Assembly (NCBI RefSeq): GCF_002917105.1
Contig: NZ_PQFZ01000001.1
Location: 248,001-312,000, forward strand
Source: Allobosea psychrotolerans
GTDB taxonomy: Bacteria; Pseudomonadota; Alphaproteobacteria; Rhizobiales; Beijerinckiaceae
Length of the DNA stretch: 64,000 nucleotides
Direction of reading: 5' to 3'
Notes under the pieces: model-generated
Told to the model about the DNA's origin: nothing
The model's database searches: none
Seen by the model: the letters and a program-made list of their open reading frames with translations, nothing else
Made by a program: the position numbers and the translations under genes
In this document: positions 34,380-43,936 of the stretch, one piece after another
Numbering within the stretch: the first letter of the stretch is position 1
Layout of the letters: each line of letters starts with the position of its first letter

Positions 34380-35873
34380 ATGGCGACCCCGGACGGCAGC
34401 CGCGCCGGCGGCATCGGGCTCCAGCGTTTCGGCCTCGGCGCAAGGCCGGGGCAACCGCGCGACCAGCGTGATGCGGCGCGTGAGAGCATGCTCGCCGAGG
34501 TCGCGCGCGGGGTCGTCGCGCAGCCGTTGAACCCACCGTTCTCGGGCGCGGCCGAGATTGGCGGCGCGCTCTTCGCCTTCGAGGACAAGGAGCGCATGGA
34601 GCGCGAGGCGAAGCGCCTCGCCGGGCAGGCGCAGGCGCAGGCCATTCAGGTTGCAGCCGCGCCGCCCAATCCGCAAACCGCGCCAAACCCGCAAGCGCCT
34701 GCCGCTCCGCAGGCTCCGCAGAACCAGATGGCGCAGCCGGCCAAGCCGGCCAACGAGCCGCCGCTGCCCTTCAAAACCTATCGCGACGAGGTCGTCGCCA
34801 GGGTGCAGCTCGCGCTCGATGCCGAGAGCGGCTTTGCCGAGCGATTGGTGCAGTTCTGGTCGAACCATTTCTGCATCGCTGCAACCAAGAGCAATATCGG
34901 GCGCAGCATGGCGGGCGCCTATGAGCGCGAGGCCATCAGGCCGCATGTCTTCGGCCGTTTCGAGGAGATGCTGGTCGCCGCCGAGAGCCATCCGGCCATG
35001 CTGGATTTCCTGGATAACCGGCTCTCGATCGGGCCGGGCTCGCCGGCCGGCAAGCGGCGTGGGCGCGGCCTCAACGAGAACCAGGCACGCGAAATCCTCG
35101 AACTGCACACGCTTGGCGTCCATGGCGGCTATTCCCAGGCCGACGTCACCAATCTTGCGCGCATCATCACGGGCTGGACCATGGTCGGGCGCGAGGCGGT
35201 GCTGGGGTTCCCCGGCTCCTTCGCCTTCAATGTCGGTTTGCACGAGCCCGGGGCGCAGCCCCTGCTGGGTAAGGAGTACGCCCAACCCGGCAAGGCCCAG
35301 GGGCTGGCGGCCTTGACCGACCTTGCGCATCATCCCGCCACCGCCGATTTCATCGCGCTGAAGCTGGCGCGGCATTTCGTGGCCGACGAGCCGCCGCCCG
35401 CCCTCGTCGGTTCGCTGTCGCAGGTGTTCCGCCGGACGCAAGGCGATCTCGCCGCTGTCTCGCGCGCGCTGCTCGAATCGAACGTGGCCTGGAATGCCGA
35501 GCCGACTAAGATCCGCTCGCCGCAGGAGTTCCTGATCGCGAGCTATCGCGCGCTTGGCCGCAAGGCCGATCCCGGCCAGATTCTCGGACCTCTCGGCGTG
35601 ATGGGACAGCCCTTCTGGCAGCCGTCGGGACCCAATGGCTATCCCGACACCAACGCTGCCTGGGCCTCGGCCGAAGGCATCAAGACCCGCATCGACGTCG
35701 CCGCCGGCTGGGGCCGGCAGGCGGCCGGCAGCGTGCCCGATCCGCGCGCGCTGACCGAGGACATTCTTGGCCCGCTCGCCTCGCCCGAGACCCGCCAGAC
35801 CGTGGCGCGGGCGGAAAGCAAGCCGCAGGCGCTGGCGCTGCTGCTGATGTCACCCGAATTTCAGCGGAGATGA
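34380..35873 (+). CDS. DUF1800-domain protein
   Basis: 497 residues. The N-terminal GIGLQRFGLGARPGQP, the central FWSNHFCIAATKSN and ENQARELLELHTLGV-type segment (here ENQAREILELHTLGVHGGYSQADV near residue 238) and the closing LLMSPEFQRR are diagnostic of DUF1800. An Ala/Pro/Gln-rich linker lies near residues 85-125. No clear signal peptide. Family function is unknown; it is nearly always paired with a Tat-exported DUF1501 protein. The downstream gene overlaps its stop by ATGA. Confidence 0.93.
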   Translation: MATPDGSRAGGIGLQRFGLGARPGQPRDQRDAARESMLAEVARGVVAQPLNPPFSGAAEIGGALFAFEDKERMEREAKRLAGQAQAQAIQVAAAPPNPQTAPNPQAPAAPQAPQNQMAQPAKPANEPPLPFKTYRDEVVARVQLALDAESGFAERLVQFWSNHFCIAATKSNIGRSMAGAYEREAIRPHVFGRFEEMLVAAESHPAMLDFLDNRLSIGPGSPAGKRRGRGLNENQAREILELHTLGVHGGYSQADVTNLARIITGWTMVGREAVLGFPGSFAFNVGLHEPGAQPLLGKEYAQPGKAQGLAALTDLAHHPATADFIALKLARHFVADEPPPALVGSLSQVFRRTQGDLAAVSRALLESNVAWNAEPTKIRSPQEFLIASYRALGRKADPGQILGPLGVMGQPFWQPSGPNGYPDTNAAWASAEGIKTRIDVAAGWGRQAAGSVPDPRALTEDILGPLASPETRQTVARAESKPQALALLLMSPEFQRR

Positions 35874-37126
35874 GCCCGATGATGGACATCGACGACGATT
35901 GCGAAGCGATGACGCCCTCGCGGCGGGCGGTTCTGGGCGCGGCGGGGGCGCTCTTCGCCTGGTCCTTCGTGCCGAAATTCGCCTATGCGGCGGCGGGCAG
36001 CCGCGATCCGCGCTTCCTGCTTGTGGTGCTGCGCGGCGCGCTCGATGGCCTCTCGGCGGTGCCGCCGATCGGCGATCCCGACTATGCCGGTCTGCGCGAG
36101 GGCATTGCCCTGACCAAGGATGGTCCCGATGCCGCCTTGCCGCTCGACGGCTTCTTCTACCTTCATCCCGCCATGCCGAATCTGGCGCGGCTCTATGGTG
36201 CCGGCCAGGCCTCGATCGTGCACGCGGCGGCGACGGGCTATCGCGAGCGCTCGCATTTCGACGGGCAAGACGTGCTCGAAAGCGGGCAGGCCGGTCCCGG
36301 CCGTACCGATAGCGGGTGGCTCAATCGCCTGATCGCGAGCCTGCCACCCGGCGAGACGGTGTCGCGCCATGGCGTGCTCGGCGTCGGCGTGGTGCCGCCC
36401 TTGGTGGTGCGCGGCCCGGCGCCGATCCTGGGCTGGTCGCCGCCGCGCATGGCGCGGGCGGGGCCTGATCTGATGCAGCGCCTGTCCGATCTCTACGGCC
36501 AGCGCGATCCCGGGCTGGCGCGCGCGCTCTCGCAGGCGATCGAGACAGAGGGCATCGCCCTGCGCAGCAGCATGAATGGCGAGACGCGTGGCGGTGGCGG
36601 GCCCGACAGCGCGGACGGCATGAAGCGCATCGCCGAGGGCGCGGCGGGACTTGTCGGTGCCGATGACGGGCCGCGCATCGCCGCGCTCGCCTTCGAGGGC
36701 TGGGATACGCATGCCAATGAGGGCGGCGCCAAGGGGCGCCTTGCGCAACTATTGGGAGGGCTCGACGGCGCGCTGGCTGCCTTCGAGCAGGGCCTCAAGC
36801 CGGTCTGGAAGGATACGGTGGTGATGATCGTCACCGAGTTCGGCCGCACCGCGAAGGTCAACGGCACAGTCGGCACGGACCACGGCACCGGTACGATCGC
36901 CTTCCTCGTCGGCGGCGCGGTCAAGGGCGGGCGGATGGTCGTGGACTGGCCGGGGCTGAAGCCCGAGCAACTCTACGAGAAGCGCGATCTCAAGCCGACG
37001 ACGGATATCCGCGGCGTGGCCAAGGGCGTGGTGTCGGAGCTGTTCGGGCTCTCGGGGCCGGTGCTGGCGGAGAGGGTATTTCCGGGCACCGGCGAGCTTG
37101 CGCCGATGCGGGGGCTGGTGGGGTAG
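35870..37126 (+). CDS. DUF1501-domain protein with twin-arginine leader
   Basis: 418 residues. The leader TPSRRAVLGAAGALFAWSFVPKFAYAAA is a twin-arginine signal, so the folded protein is exported. The sulfatase-like DUF1501 core includes RFLLVVLRGALDGLSAVPP, HFDGQDVLESG and a C-terminal VMIVTEFGRTAKVNGTVGTDHG with conserved His. It belongs to the alkaline phosphatase-like superfamily. Start at 35870 forms an ATGA overlap with the DUF1800 stop, which indicates obligatory partnership. Biochemical role unknown. Confidence 0.93.
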   Translation: MSPMMDIDDDCEAMTPSRRAVLGAAGALFAWSFVPKFAYAAAGSRDPRFLLVVLRGALDGLSAVPPIGDPDYAGLREGIALTKDGPDAALPLDGFFYLHPAMPNLARLYGAGQASIVHAAATGYRERSHFDGQDVLESGQAGPGRTDSGWLNRLIASLPPGETVSRHGVLGVGVVPPLVVRGPAPILGWSPPRMARAGPDLMQRLSDLYGQRDPGLARALSQAIETEGIALRSSMNGETRGGGGPDSADGMKRIAEGAAGLVGADDGPRIAALAFEGWDTHANEGGAKGRLAQLLGGLDGALAAFEQGLKPVWKDTVVMIVTEFGRTAKVNGTVGTDHGTGTIAFLVGGAVKGGRMVVDWPGLKPEQLYEKRDLKPTTDIRGVAKGVVSELFGLSGPVLAERVFPGTGELAPMRGLVG

Positions 37127-37133
37127 GGCGGAT

Positions 37134-37220
37134 CGTCATGCTCGGGCAAGCGAAGCGCAGACCCGAGCATCTCGTTCAAGAGCTTCCCGGGTCACTGCTT
37201 CGCAGTGCCCGGGAATGACG
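37134..37220. repeat. Palindromic intergenic repeat, family B, copy 2
   Basis: CGTCAT (37134-37139) and ATGACG (37215-37220) bound an element with two inner hairpins, GCTCGGGC..GACCCGAGC and CCCGGGTCACTG..CAGTGCCCGGG. It fills the gap between the convergent DUF1501 and leuD genes and may act as a bidirectional terminator. Confidence 0.85.
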
Positions 37221-37227
37221 CTGTCGT

Positions 37228-37830
37228 TCAAGCCCATTCGCGCTTGGCGAGCTTTTCCTCGTAGGCCTGGATCTTCGGGGCCTTCTCCATGGTCAGGCCG
37301 ATATCGTCGAGGCCGTTGATCAGGCAGTGCTTGCGGAACGGGTCGAGGTCGAACTTCACCGTGCCGCCGTCGGGACCCTTGATCTCCTGCTTTTCGAGAT
37401 CGACCGTCAGCGTCGCGTTCGAGCCGCGATCGGCGTCGTCGAACAGCTTCTCCAGATCCTCCGGGCTGACCACGATCGGCAGAATGCCGTTCTTGAAGCA
37501 ATTATTGTAGAAGATGTCGGCGAAGGACGTCGAAATCACGCAGCGGATGCCGAAATCGAGCAGGGCCCAGGGTGCATGCTCGCGCGACGAGCCGCAGCCG
37601 AAATTGTCGCCGGCGACCAAGATCTCCGACTTGCGATAGGCCGGCTGGTTCAGCACGAAATCGGGATTCTCCGAGCCGTCCTCCTTGTAGCGCATCTCGG
37701 CGAACAGGGCGGTGCCGAGCCCGGTGCGCTTGATCGTCTTGAGGTACTGCTTGGGGATGATCATGTCGGTGTCGACATTGATCACCTTCAGCGGGGCAGG
37801 CGTCGAGGTCAGCGTGGTGAAGGGCTGCAT
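37228..37830 (-). CDS. leuD: 3-isopropylmalate dehydratase small subunit
   Basis: 200 residues, normal length. [18 protein letters not shown] near residue 18 and [21 protein letters not shown] near 75 are the LeuD signatures. With LeuC it isomerises 2- to 3-isopropylmalate in leucine synthesis. It is the last gene of a leftward series whose first member is leuC, but five other genes separate the two subunits; a 44-bp gap follows the LysE-family gene. Confidence 0.96.
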   Translation of the reverse strand: MQPFTTLTSTPAPLKVINVDTDMIIPKQYLKTIKRTGLGTALFAEMRYKEDGSENPDFVLNQPAYRKSEILVAGDNFGCGSSREHAPWALLDFGIRCVISTSFADIFYNNCFKNGILPIVVSPEDLEKLFDDADRGSNATLTVDLEKQEIKGPDGGTVKFDLDPFRKHCLINGLDDIGLTMEKAPKIQAYEEKLAKREWA

Positions 37831-37874
37831 GGCGGGAACTCCGATGGGTCTTTCTGGCAGTGCTTTTGCGGGGT

Positions 37875-38507
37875 CTAGAGCTGCGAGGTCAGCAGCTTGA
37901 AACTGGCGAAGGTGAAGAAGGCGGCGAGACAGGCCTCTGCGCGGCGGCGGATCCGGCGATAGCCGGAGATCATCGAGGCGGTCGAAAACAGCACGGCGTA
38001 GAACTGGTTGATCCCCAGCGAGATCAGCATGCAGCCGATAATGATGGCGTAGAGCACGACCGGCGGCGTATCCGGGCGCAATCCCAGCGCGATGATCGCT
38101 GTCCAGCTCAGGATCGCCTTGGGGTTGGTCAGGTGCATGAGGTAGCCGCGCAGGAAGCTGCGGCGCCCCGAGATGGCGGCTTTCGGCGGCGGCATCTCGA
38201 CCCGCATGGCCGAGCGCGCCGAACGCCAGGCCAGGAACAGCAGATAGACCCCGCCGACGATCTTGACGGTGTAGAGCGCTTCGGGATGGGCCACGACCAG
38301 GCCGGTGACGCCGATCGCGGCCAGAATTCCCCAGGTCAGCGAGCCGGCGGTGACGCCGAGCGCCAATATGGCGCCCGCATCCCGGCCGCGTTCCATCGAG
38401 GTCGCCATGACGACGAGGTTGCTCGGGCCGGGGCTGGCGACAGCCAGGAAGAAGGCCGAGTAGACCAGCGCCAGATCAGGCAGGTGGCGGATCAGGTCGT
38501 CGATCAT
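37875..38507 (-). CDS. LysE-family translocator (second of three)
   Basis: 210 residues. The PGP motif sits in [27 protein letters not shown] near residue 25 and [17 protein letters not shown] near 125 is the second signature; six hydrophobic helices. Probably exports an amino acid or related compound. Its ATG overlaps the RDD-gene stop as ATGA, so it belongs to the leuC-leuD transcript. Confidence 0.92.
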   Translation of the reverse strand: MIDDLIRHLPDLALVYSAFFLAVASPGPSNLVVMATSMERGRDAGAILALGVTAGSLTWGILAAIGVTGLVVAHPEALYTVKIVGGVYLLFLAWRSARSAMRVEMPPPKAAISGRRSFLRGYLMHLTNPKAILSWTAIIALGLRPDTPPVVLYAIIIGCMLISLGINQFYAVLFSTASMISGYRRIRRRAEACLAAFFTFASFKLLTSQL

Positions 38508-39301
38508 CGTGCAGTGTCCGTTGTGAGGTCCACGGCAGGCTGCGGCGCTGCGCGGACGATCCGCGTGCTGGCCCAGATGTCGTGCAGCGGGGCGCGCGGC
38601 AGGCTGCGGCGAAGCTCGAATGGCCGCCACCAAGATAGTGCCACGATAACGGCGGCAAAGAATGCCGGCGCAAGAAGCCAGGCGCTAAGATTGTAAGCAC
38701 CGACGAGTAAGAACGTGCCGATGCCCAACGCTATAACCAGCACGACGGGAATGTAGGCGTAGACGAGACGCAGAAATACAGCCTTCAGTCCGGCTCTCTC
38801 GCCATCCGCAGTCACGAGCTGGAGACCCATCAGCTTCATGCCGGGTGTGGCGCGCAAACGTGAGGCGAGGAAGATGAGGCCCGCAACCAAGAAAAGCAGA
38901 AGGCCGAGCGAGTCCAGATAGAATGGTGATGCGGGATTGCCTGCCGTATCAACTGGTACGGAGACGCTGTGTGTAATCACGACGCTGTTCTTCTGCTTCT
39001 CGCTACGAGCCAAGACGATGATATGATTCTGCGTGATGCCGAAGCTACTGATGTTGCATTGTGCGGCGGTAGTCCAGTCCACGCCAGGCATTGCCTCGTT
39101 GCCGGCTGCCAATACAGCCGGCGATACCTTAGCGGGGCCGCAACTGCGGGTGACGATGCCGAACCCGCTGAGGCGCAGCGTATCGCTCGTGCCGCTGGTC
39201 ACGAGGGTGAAGGCGAGCACGAAGATCAGCGAGGCTGCGACGAAGTCAATCGCCACCGCGAAGCTGCGGCGCCAGAACCAGAGTTTCTGCGGCTCAGCCA
39301 T
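38504..39301 (-). CDS. RDD-family membrane protein
   Basis: 265 residues. The opening FWRRSFAVAIDFVAASLIFVLAFTLV has the Arg and Asp residues that define RDD proteins, and TPGMKLMGLQLVTADGERAGLKAVFLRL is the second signature. There are about four membrane helices with a periplasmic loop of some 90 residues after the first, containing two cysteines. Function is unknown, though some RDD proteins are sodium/proton antiporters. It starts 3 bp before the peptidase stop region, within one leftward transcript. Confidence 0.88.
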   Translation of the reverse strand: MAEPQKLWFWRRSFAVAIDFVAASLIFVLAFTLVTSGTSDTLRLSGFGIVTRSCGPAKVSPAVLAAGNEAMPGVDWTTAAQCNISSFGITQNHIIVLARSEKQKNSVVITHSVSVPVDTAGNPASPFYLDSLGLLLFLVAGLIFLASRLRATPGMKLMGLQLVTADGERAGLKAVFLRLVYAYIPVVLVIALGIGTFLLVGAYNLSAWLLAPAFFAAVIVALSWWRPFELRRSLPRAPLHDIWASTRIVRAAPQPAVDLTTDTAR

Positions 39302-39304
39302 GCT

Positions 39305-39775
39305 TCATCCCGCCTCGGCTTCGATGGCGTCCATGTCTTCATCGGAAAAGCCGAAATGATGGCCGATCTCGTGAACCAGAACATGGGTGACGATCGCGCC
39401 CAGGCTCTCGTCGTTCTCGGCCCAGTAGTCCAGGATCGGGCGGCGATAGAGATGGATGGTGTTGGGCATCTGGCCGGTCTGTGGGGCATAGCCCTGCTGC
39501 GGCAGGCCGATGCCGCTGAAGAGGCCGAGGATGTCGAAGGGGCTCTCGGCCTCGAGCTCCTTCAGCACCTCGTCCTCGGGGAACTCGGTGACGTTGAAGA
39601 CGACGTCGCTGCAGAGCGCGCGGAAAGCATCCGGCAAATGGTCGAAGGCGGCCTGCGCCAAGATCTCGAACTCGGCGATGGAAGGCGCTTTCGCGCCATC
39701 CCAACCGATGCTGGAGCTGGCTTGCGCATGAGCGCTCGCACTGGCCGTGGCCGAGACTGAAGGCACGCTTCCCAT
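39305..39775 (-). CDS. Metallopeptidase-family (minimal zincin) protein
   Basis: 156 residues. The zinc-binding HEIGHHFGFSDEDMDAIE lies at the C-terminus, the layout of the small MPN-like zincins (COG3824/DUF1025), preceded by FPEDEVLKELEAESPFDILGLFSG. The start at 39775 forms TGATG with the upstream gene's stop. The first 25 residues (Ala/Ser rich) are not conserved-looking. Substrate unknown. Third in the leuC-to-leuD gene series. Confidence 0.88.
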   Translation of the reverse strand: MGSVPSVSATASASAHAQASSSIGWDGAKAPSIAEFEILAQAAFDHLPDAFRALCSDVVFNVTEFPEDEVLKELEAESPFDILGLFSGIGLPQQGYAPQTGQMPNTIHLYRRPILDYWAENDESLGAIVTHVLVHEIGHHFGFSDEDMDAIEAEAG

Positions 39776-40020
39776 CACCAGATCTTCAATTGATGGCCGA
39801 GCCAATAGGCCAGCACGATTACGCCAAGCAGCGACAGGGACCGGCCGATGCGCCGGCCCCAGAGCTCGATCTTGTCGCCATCAGGCGCATCGCCGCCGGA
39901 AAAATGCTCGGCGGCGCGGCCCATGGAGGAGCCGAGCAGGCTCTCGCTGTCGCGCTTGACGCGGTCGAGCGCGGCCTGGGCCTCGGCGGCGCGGGCGGTT
40001 TCGCGGGGGTCGTTCGACAT
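39775..40020 (-). CDS. Small membrane-anchored hypothetical protein
   Basis: 81 residues starting MSNDPRETARAAEAQAALDRV. The first 60 residues are charged and helical, and the C-terminus is a single membrane helix (LGVIVLAYWLGHQLKIW), a tail-anchor-like layout. It lies 25 bp after the leuC stop and overlaps the peptidase start by one base. The longer frame to 40065 would overlap leuC and is less likely. Family not recognised. Confidence 0.75.
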   Translation of the reverse strand: MSNDPRETARAAEAQAALDRVKRDSESLLGSSMGRAAEHFSGGDAPDGDKIELWGRRIGRSLSLLGVIVLAYWLGHQLKIW

Positions 40021-40045
40021 GCTCGTTACCCCCGCTGACCGGGTC

Positions 40046-41464
40046 TCACCCCAACTGCCTGACATCGACGAAGTGGCCGGCCAGAGCGGCAGCGGCGGCC
40101 ATCTGCGGCGAGACCAGATGCGTCCTGCCCTTGTAGCCCTGGCGGCCCTCGAAATTGCGGTTCGAGGTCGAGGCGGCGCGCTGGCCCGGCTTGAGCTGGT
40201 CGGGGTTCATCGCCAGGCACATCGAGCAGCCCGGCTCACGCCATTCGAAGCCGGCGGCAAGGAAGATCTTGTGCAGTCCTTCCTGCTCCGCCTGCTGCTT
40301 CACGAGACCCGAGCCCGGCACGATCATGGCGTAGTCGAGCGAGCTCGCGATCTTCTTGCCTTCGACGATCTTGGCGACGGCGCGCAGATCCTCGATGCGA
40401 CCATTGGTGCAGGAGCCGATCCAGATCACGTCGAGCGGGATGTCGGTGATCTTGGTGCCGGCGGTCAGGCCCATATAGTCGAGCGCGCGCTGCTTGGATG
40501 TGCGCTTGGTCTCGTCCTCGATCAGGGCGGGATCGGGCACTGCGCCCGCGACCGAGATGACGTCCTCCGGGCTCGTGCCCCAGGAGACGATCGGCGGCAG
40601 GTTGTTGGCGTCGAGCCGGACGATGCGGTCGAAATGCGCGCCCTCGTCGCTGTACAGCGTCTCCCAATAGCGCATCGCCGCATCCCAGGCCGCCCCCTTG
40701 GGCGCCTTGGGACGGCCGTTCAGATAGGCGAAGGCCTTCTCGTCAGGCGCGACCATGCCGGCGCGCGCGCCGCCCTCGATCGACATGTTGCACAGCGTCA
40801 TGCGCCCTTCCATCGAGAGCGCGCGGATGGCGTCGCCGGCATATTCGATGACCGAGCCGGTGCCGCCGGCCGTGCCGGTCTCGCCGATGATGGCCAGCGT
40901 GATGTCCTTGGCGGTGACGCCCTTGGCGAGCGTGCCGTCCACCTGGACGAGCATGTTCTTGGCTTTCTTCTGGATCAGCGTCTGGGTGGCGAGCACATGC
41001 TCGACCTCCGAGGTGCCGATGCCATGCGCCAGCGCCCCGAAGGCGCCATGCGTCGAGGTATGGCTGTCGCCGCAGACGATGGTGGTGCCGGGCAGGGTGA
41101 AGCCCTGCTCGGGGCCGACGATGTGGACGATGCCCTGGCGGATATCGAGCTCGTTGAAATACTCGACGCCGAAATCCTTGGCGTTCCTGGCCAAAGCCTC
41201 GACCTGGATGCGGCTTTCCTCTTCGGTGATGCCCTTGCTGCGGTCGGTCGTCGGGATGTTGTGGTCGACGACGGCCAGGGTCTTCTCAGGCGAGCGGACC
41301 TTGCGGCCGGTCAGGCGCAGCCCCTCGAAAGCCTGCGGGCTCGTGACCTCATGGACGAGGTGGCGGTCGATATAGAGCAGGCAGGTTCCGTCCTCCTGAC
41401 GATCGACGATGTGGTCGTCGAAGATCTTGTCGTAGAGCGTGCGTGGGGTGGCGTTGGACGTCAT
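40046..41464 (-). CDS. leuC: 3-isopropylmalate dehydratase large subunit
   Basis: 472 residues. The three iron-sulfur ligands are in [11 protein letters not shown] near residue 345 and in [10 protein letters not shown] near 407; [27 protein letters not shown] is the family signature near 130. It forms the aconitase-like leucine enzyme with LeuD, whose gene is 2.2 kb further on. The ATG at 41464 gives the usual [20 protein letters not shown] start. Confidence 0.97.
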   Translation of the reverse strand: MTSNATPRTLYDKIFDDHIVDRQEDGTCLLYIDRHLVHEVTSPQAFEGLRLTGRKVRSPEKTLAVVDHNIPTTDRSKGITEEESRIQVEALARNAKDFGVEYFNELDIRQGIVHIVGPEQGFTLPGTTIVCGDSHTSTHGAFGALAHGIGTSEVEHVLATQTLIQKKAKNMLVQVDGTLAKGVTAKDITLAIIGETGTAGGTGSVIEYAGDAIRALSMEGRMTLCNMSIEGGARAGMVAPDEKAFAYLNGRPKAPKGAAWDAAMRYWETLYSDEGAHFDRIVRLDANNLPPIVSWGTSPEDVISVAGAVPDPALIEDETKRTSKQRALDYMGLTAGTKITDIPLDVIWIGSCTNGRIEDLRAVAKIVEGKKIASSLDYAMIVPGSGLVKQQAEQEGLHKIFLAAGFEWREPGCSMCLAMNPDQLKPGQRAASTSNRNFEGRQGYKGRTHLVSPQMAAAAALAGHFVDVRQLG

Positions 41465-41937
41465 GACGTGGTGGCCTCTGTCGGATACCCAAGAATGTCT
41501 TGGCTGATATCGGGAATGTCTTGAACGGGTCCGGCTCATGCCGGAGGGCGCAGCGCAACGGCCTGTCGCCGGCCGAAAACGGCCGGTCTCAGGCGCGCGT
41601 AAGGCCTGCGGCGATCGACGCCGTGAAACGTCCGAAAAAGCGCCAGGGCAGGCGGGCGTGATCGTCGAGCGCGACAAAGTCCTGCGTCGTCGGCAGGGCA
41701 GGCAGATGGCCTTCACCCTGGACGGCGCAGACGCGCAGCATCGATCGATCGGAACGCAGTGACATGAGGGAGTGTCTAGCAGTTCTAAGGTGGCGCGACA
41801 ATCGAGATGCGGCCTTGCGAGATACAGCCGCGCGTGGCGCGCATGCCGCGAGGGGATAGATGCCTCGCGACCGCCATGCTGATAAGCAGAGGCGGTGCGC
41901 GCGGGCAGGGGCTCAGGCGACGAAGCGAGGTATGGCG
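41465..41937. other. Long leader/intergenic region upstream of leuC
   Basis: These 473 bp lie between divergent leuC and a small membrane-protein gene. On the minus strand TTGTCG and TAGACA, 17 bp apart near 41781-41803, resemble a promoter and would give a leader of some 300 nt. Within it a 58-codon frame (41589-41765) exists but is not leucine-rich, so it is not an obvious attenuation peptide. A hairpin GCCGGCCG..CGGCCGGT sits at 41569-41587. I see no riboswitch I can name. Confidence 0.4.
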
Positions 41938-42336
41938 ATGCTCAGGTTCTTTCCCTTCATGGTGCTGGCGGTCTTGGTATACGCCGTCGTCATCGCCGTT
42001 TTGGGGCAGCCGCTGGGGCGCGAAGTCCTCGGCTTCGGTCTGCCGTCGGGCGTGCGCTTTTCGCTGACGGTGAGCGAGCTCCTGCTCTTCGTCGCGACGA
42101 TCGTGCTGTTCTTCGAGGTCATGAACGCGGCCAGCGCCAAGACGAACTCTATCCTCAATCATGGCCTGTCGATGCTGGTCTTCCTCGCCTGCTTCATTGC
42201 CTTCCTGCTGCTGCCGGCCTTCGGCACCGGGACGTTCCTGATCATCACGCTGATGTGCCTGGTCGATGTCATCGCCGGCTATTCGATCAGCATCCTGACG
42301 GCCCGGCGCGACATGACCTTCGGATCGCAGGAATAA
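41938..42336 (+). CDS. Four-helix membrane protein of unknown function
   Basis: 132 residues. Four hydrophobic helices are visible: [60 protein letters not shown] and [21 protein letters not shown]. The second ATG (41938) is preferred to 41932 because the AGCGAGG site ends at 41930. It resembles small membrane proteins common next to leuC or rplS in Hyphomicrobiales, but I cannot name it. Confidence 0.8.
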   Translation: MLRFFPFMVLAVLVYAVVIAVLGQPLGREVLGFGLPSGVRFSLTVSELLLFVATIVLFFEVMNAASAKTNSILNHGLSMLVFLACFIAFLLLPAFGTGTFLIITLMCLVDVIAGYSISILTARRDMTFGSQE

Positions 42337-42396
42337 GCGTTCCTCACCAGGGAGACTCCGCGTCATTGCGTCGTCGGTCGGCGGATTGCCAAAACA

Positions 42397-42424
42397 AAAA
42401 CGCGGCCCCGAAGGACCGCGTTTC
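42397..42424 (-). terminator. Intrinsic terminator of rplS
   Basis: Read on the minus strand, AACGCGG and CCGCGTT arms enclose a TTCG loop region and are followed by TTTTTGTTTT. It lies 28 bp after the rplS stop. Confidence 0.88.
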
Positions 42425-42451
42425 CAAATCTCTTGCGATTGAAGCCGAAGC

Positions 42452-42847
42452 TTACTTCGCGGCGGCCTTGTCGGCCTTCGGCGCGCGGGGCTCGACGCGC
42501 TCGGCGATACGGGCCGACTTGCCGCGGCGATCGCGCAGGTAATACAGCTTGGCGCGGCGCACCTTGCCCTTGCGGACGACCTTGATGGAGTCGATGTTCG
42601 GCGAGTAGAGCGGGAAGACGCGCTCGACGCCCTCGCCATAGGAAATCTTGCGGACGGTGAAGGCCTCGTTCAGGCCGCCGCCATTGCGCGCGATGCAGAC
42701 GCCTTCATAGGCCTGGACGCGGCTGCGCTCGCCTTCCTTGACCTTGACGTTGACCTGCACGGTGTCGCCGGGCTGGAAATGCGGGATCTCGCGGCCTGCG
42801 CTGAGCTTGGCGATCTGCTCTTTGTCGAGCTGTTCGATGATGTTCAC
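42452..42847 (-). CDS. rplS: 50S ribosomal protein L19
   Basis: 131 residues. [24 protein letters not shown] opens the protein and [35 protein letters not shown] (in parts) and [18 protein letters not shown] are L19 signatures. The start is GTG at 42847 with GGAGAG five bases upstream. L19 lies at the 30S-50S interface. It is usually next to trmD, but here trmD is 19 kb away on the other strand. The C-terminus has an Ala/Lys-rich tail ending DKAAAK. Confidence 0.97.
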   Translation of the reverse strand: MNIIEQLDKEQIAKLSAGREIPHFQPGDTVQVNVKVKEGERSRVQAYEGVCIARNGGGLNEAFTVRKISYGEGVERVFPLYSPNIDSIKVVRKGKVRRAKLYYLRDRRGKSARIAERVEPRAPKADKAAAK

Positions 42848-43069
42848 GGGTCTCTCCAATAGCCGTTGTCGCGCTTGAGCTGCGCGGGCGTTCGGCACGC
42901 TGTTTTCAGTTGTGAGCGGGGCCATACAGCAGAGTCGGGCGCTTGTCGAGCGCGGGTCTTGCGCAGAGCGGCTTGGCCGGCGAAGCGAGGCCTGTCGAGA
43001 CTTGGCGAGGCCCTTGCCGAGGTGCATAGCGGTACGCAACAACAATGACAGTATCCCGGGTCGGAAACC

Positions 43070-43858
43070 ATGCCTGAAAACCTCGACAAGATCGCCCTCG
43101 TCACCGGCGCCGCGCGCGGCATCGGGCTTGCCACTGCCAGGCGCTTTCTCTCCGAGGGCTGGCGGGTCGCGCTGCTCGATATCGACGTCGAAACCCTGGA
43201 CAAGGCGGTAGCCGAGCTGGCGCAGCCCGAGGCGACGCTGGCACTGGCCTGCGATGTCTCCGACCCTGCCGCGGTAGCAGTCGCCTTCGCCGCGCTGACA
43301 ATCCGCTTCGGCCGGCTCGATGCGCTGGTCAACAATGCCGGCACGGCCGTGTTCAAGCCTTTGCTGGAGACCAGCTATGAGGAGTGGCAGCGGGTGCTGG
43401 CGGTCAACCTCACCGGGCCGTTCCTGACGACGCAGCTTGCCGCCCCCCTGATGGCCGATACCGGCGGCGGCGCGATCGTCAACATCACCTCGATCTCGGG
43501 CCTGCGCGCCTCGACGCTGCGTGTCGCCTACGGCACCAGCAAGGCCGGGCTTGCCCATCTCACCAAGCAGCAGGCGGCGGAGCTCGCGGGCTTGGGCATC
43601 CGCGTCAATGCGGTCGCGCCGGGCCCGGTCGACACCGCCATGGCCAAGGCGGTGCACAGCCCCGAGATCCGCGCCGATTATCACGATGCTATCCCGCTCA
43701 ACCGCTACGGGCTGGAGGAGGAACTGGCCGAGGCGATCTTCTTCCTGTGCAGCGACAGGTCGAGCTACATCACCGGCCAGGTTCTGGCGGTCGATGGCGG
43801 CTTTGATGCTGTCGGCATCGGGCTGACGACGCTGCGCGGGCAGCGGCGGAATCGCTGA
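43070..43858 (+). CDS. SDR family oxidoreductase (3-oxoacyl-ACP-reductase-like)
   Basis: 262 residues with [13 protein letters not shown] near residue 10, NNAGTAVF near 88, ITSISG and the catalytic YGTSKAG near 155, plus the terminal [16 protein letters not shown], so it is a complete classical SDR. Substrate unknown. It is divergent from rplS with about 220 bp between, in which no further gene is seen. Confidence 0.9.
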   Translation: MPENLDKIALVTGAARGIGLATARRFLSEGWRVALLDIDVETLDKAVAELAQPEATLALACDVSDPAAVAVAFAALTIRFGRLDALVNNAGTAVFKPLLETSYEEWQRVLAVNLTGPFLTTQLAAPLMADTGGGAIVNITSISGLRASTLRVAYGTSKAGLAHLTKQQAAELAGLGIRVNAVAPGPVDTAMAKAVHSPEIRADYHDAIPLNRYGLEEELAEAIFFLCSDRSSYITGQVLAVDGGFDAVGIGLTTLRGQRRNR

Positions 43859-43936
43859 CGGGAGGGTTCGGGTCGGCTTCAAGCCCTGATGGACGCTTGG
43901 CGTTGAGCACCGAGCCCTGTCCACAAGACCCCACCG

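Noticed and set aside
41589-41765. A 58-codon frame in the leuC leader that might be an attenuator peptide
   Set aside because: It lacks a run of leucine codons, has no ribosome binding site and no paired terminator/antiterminator could be drawn.
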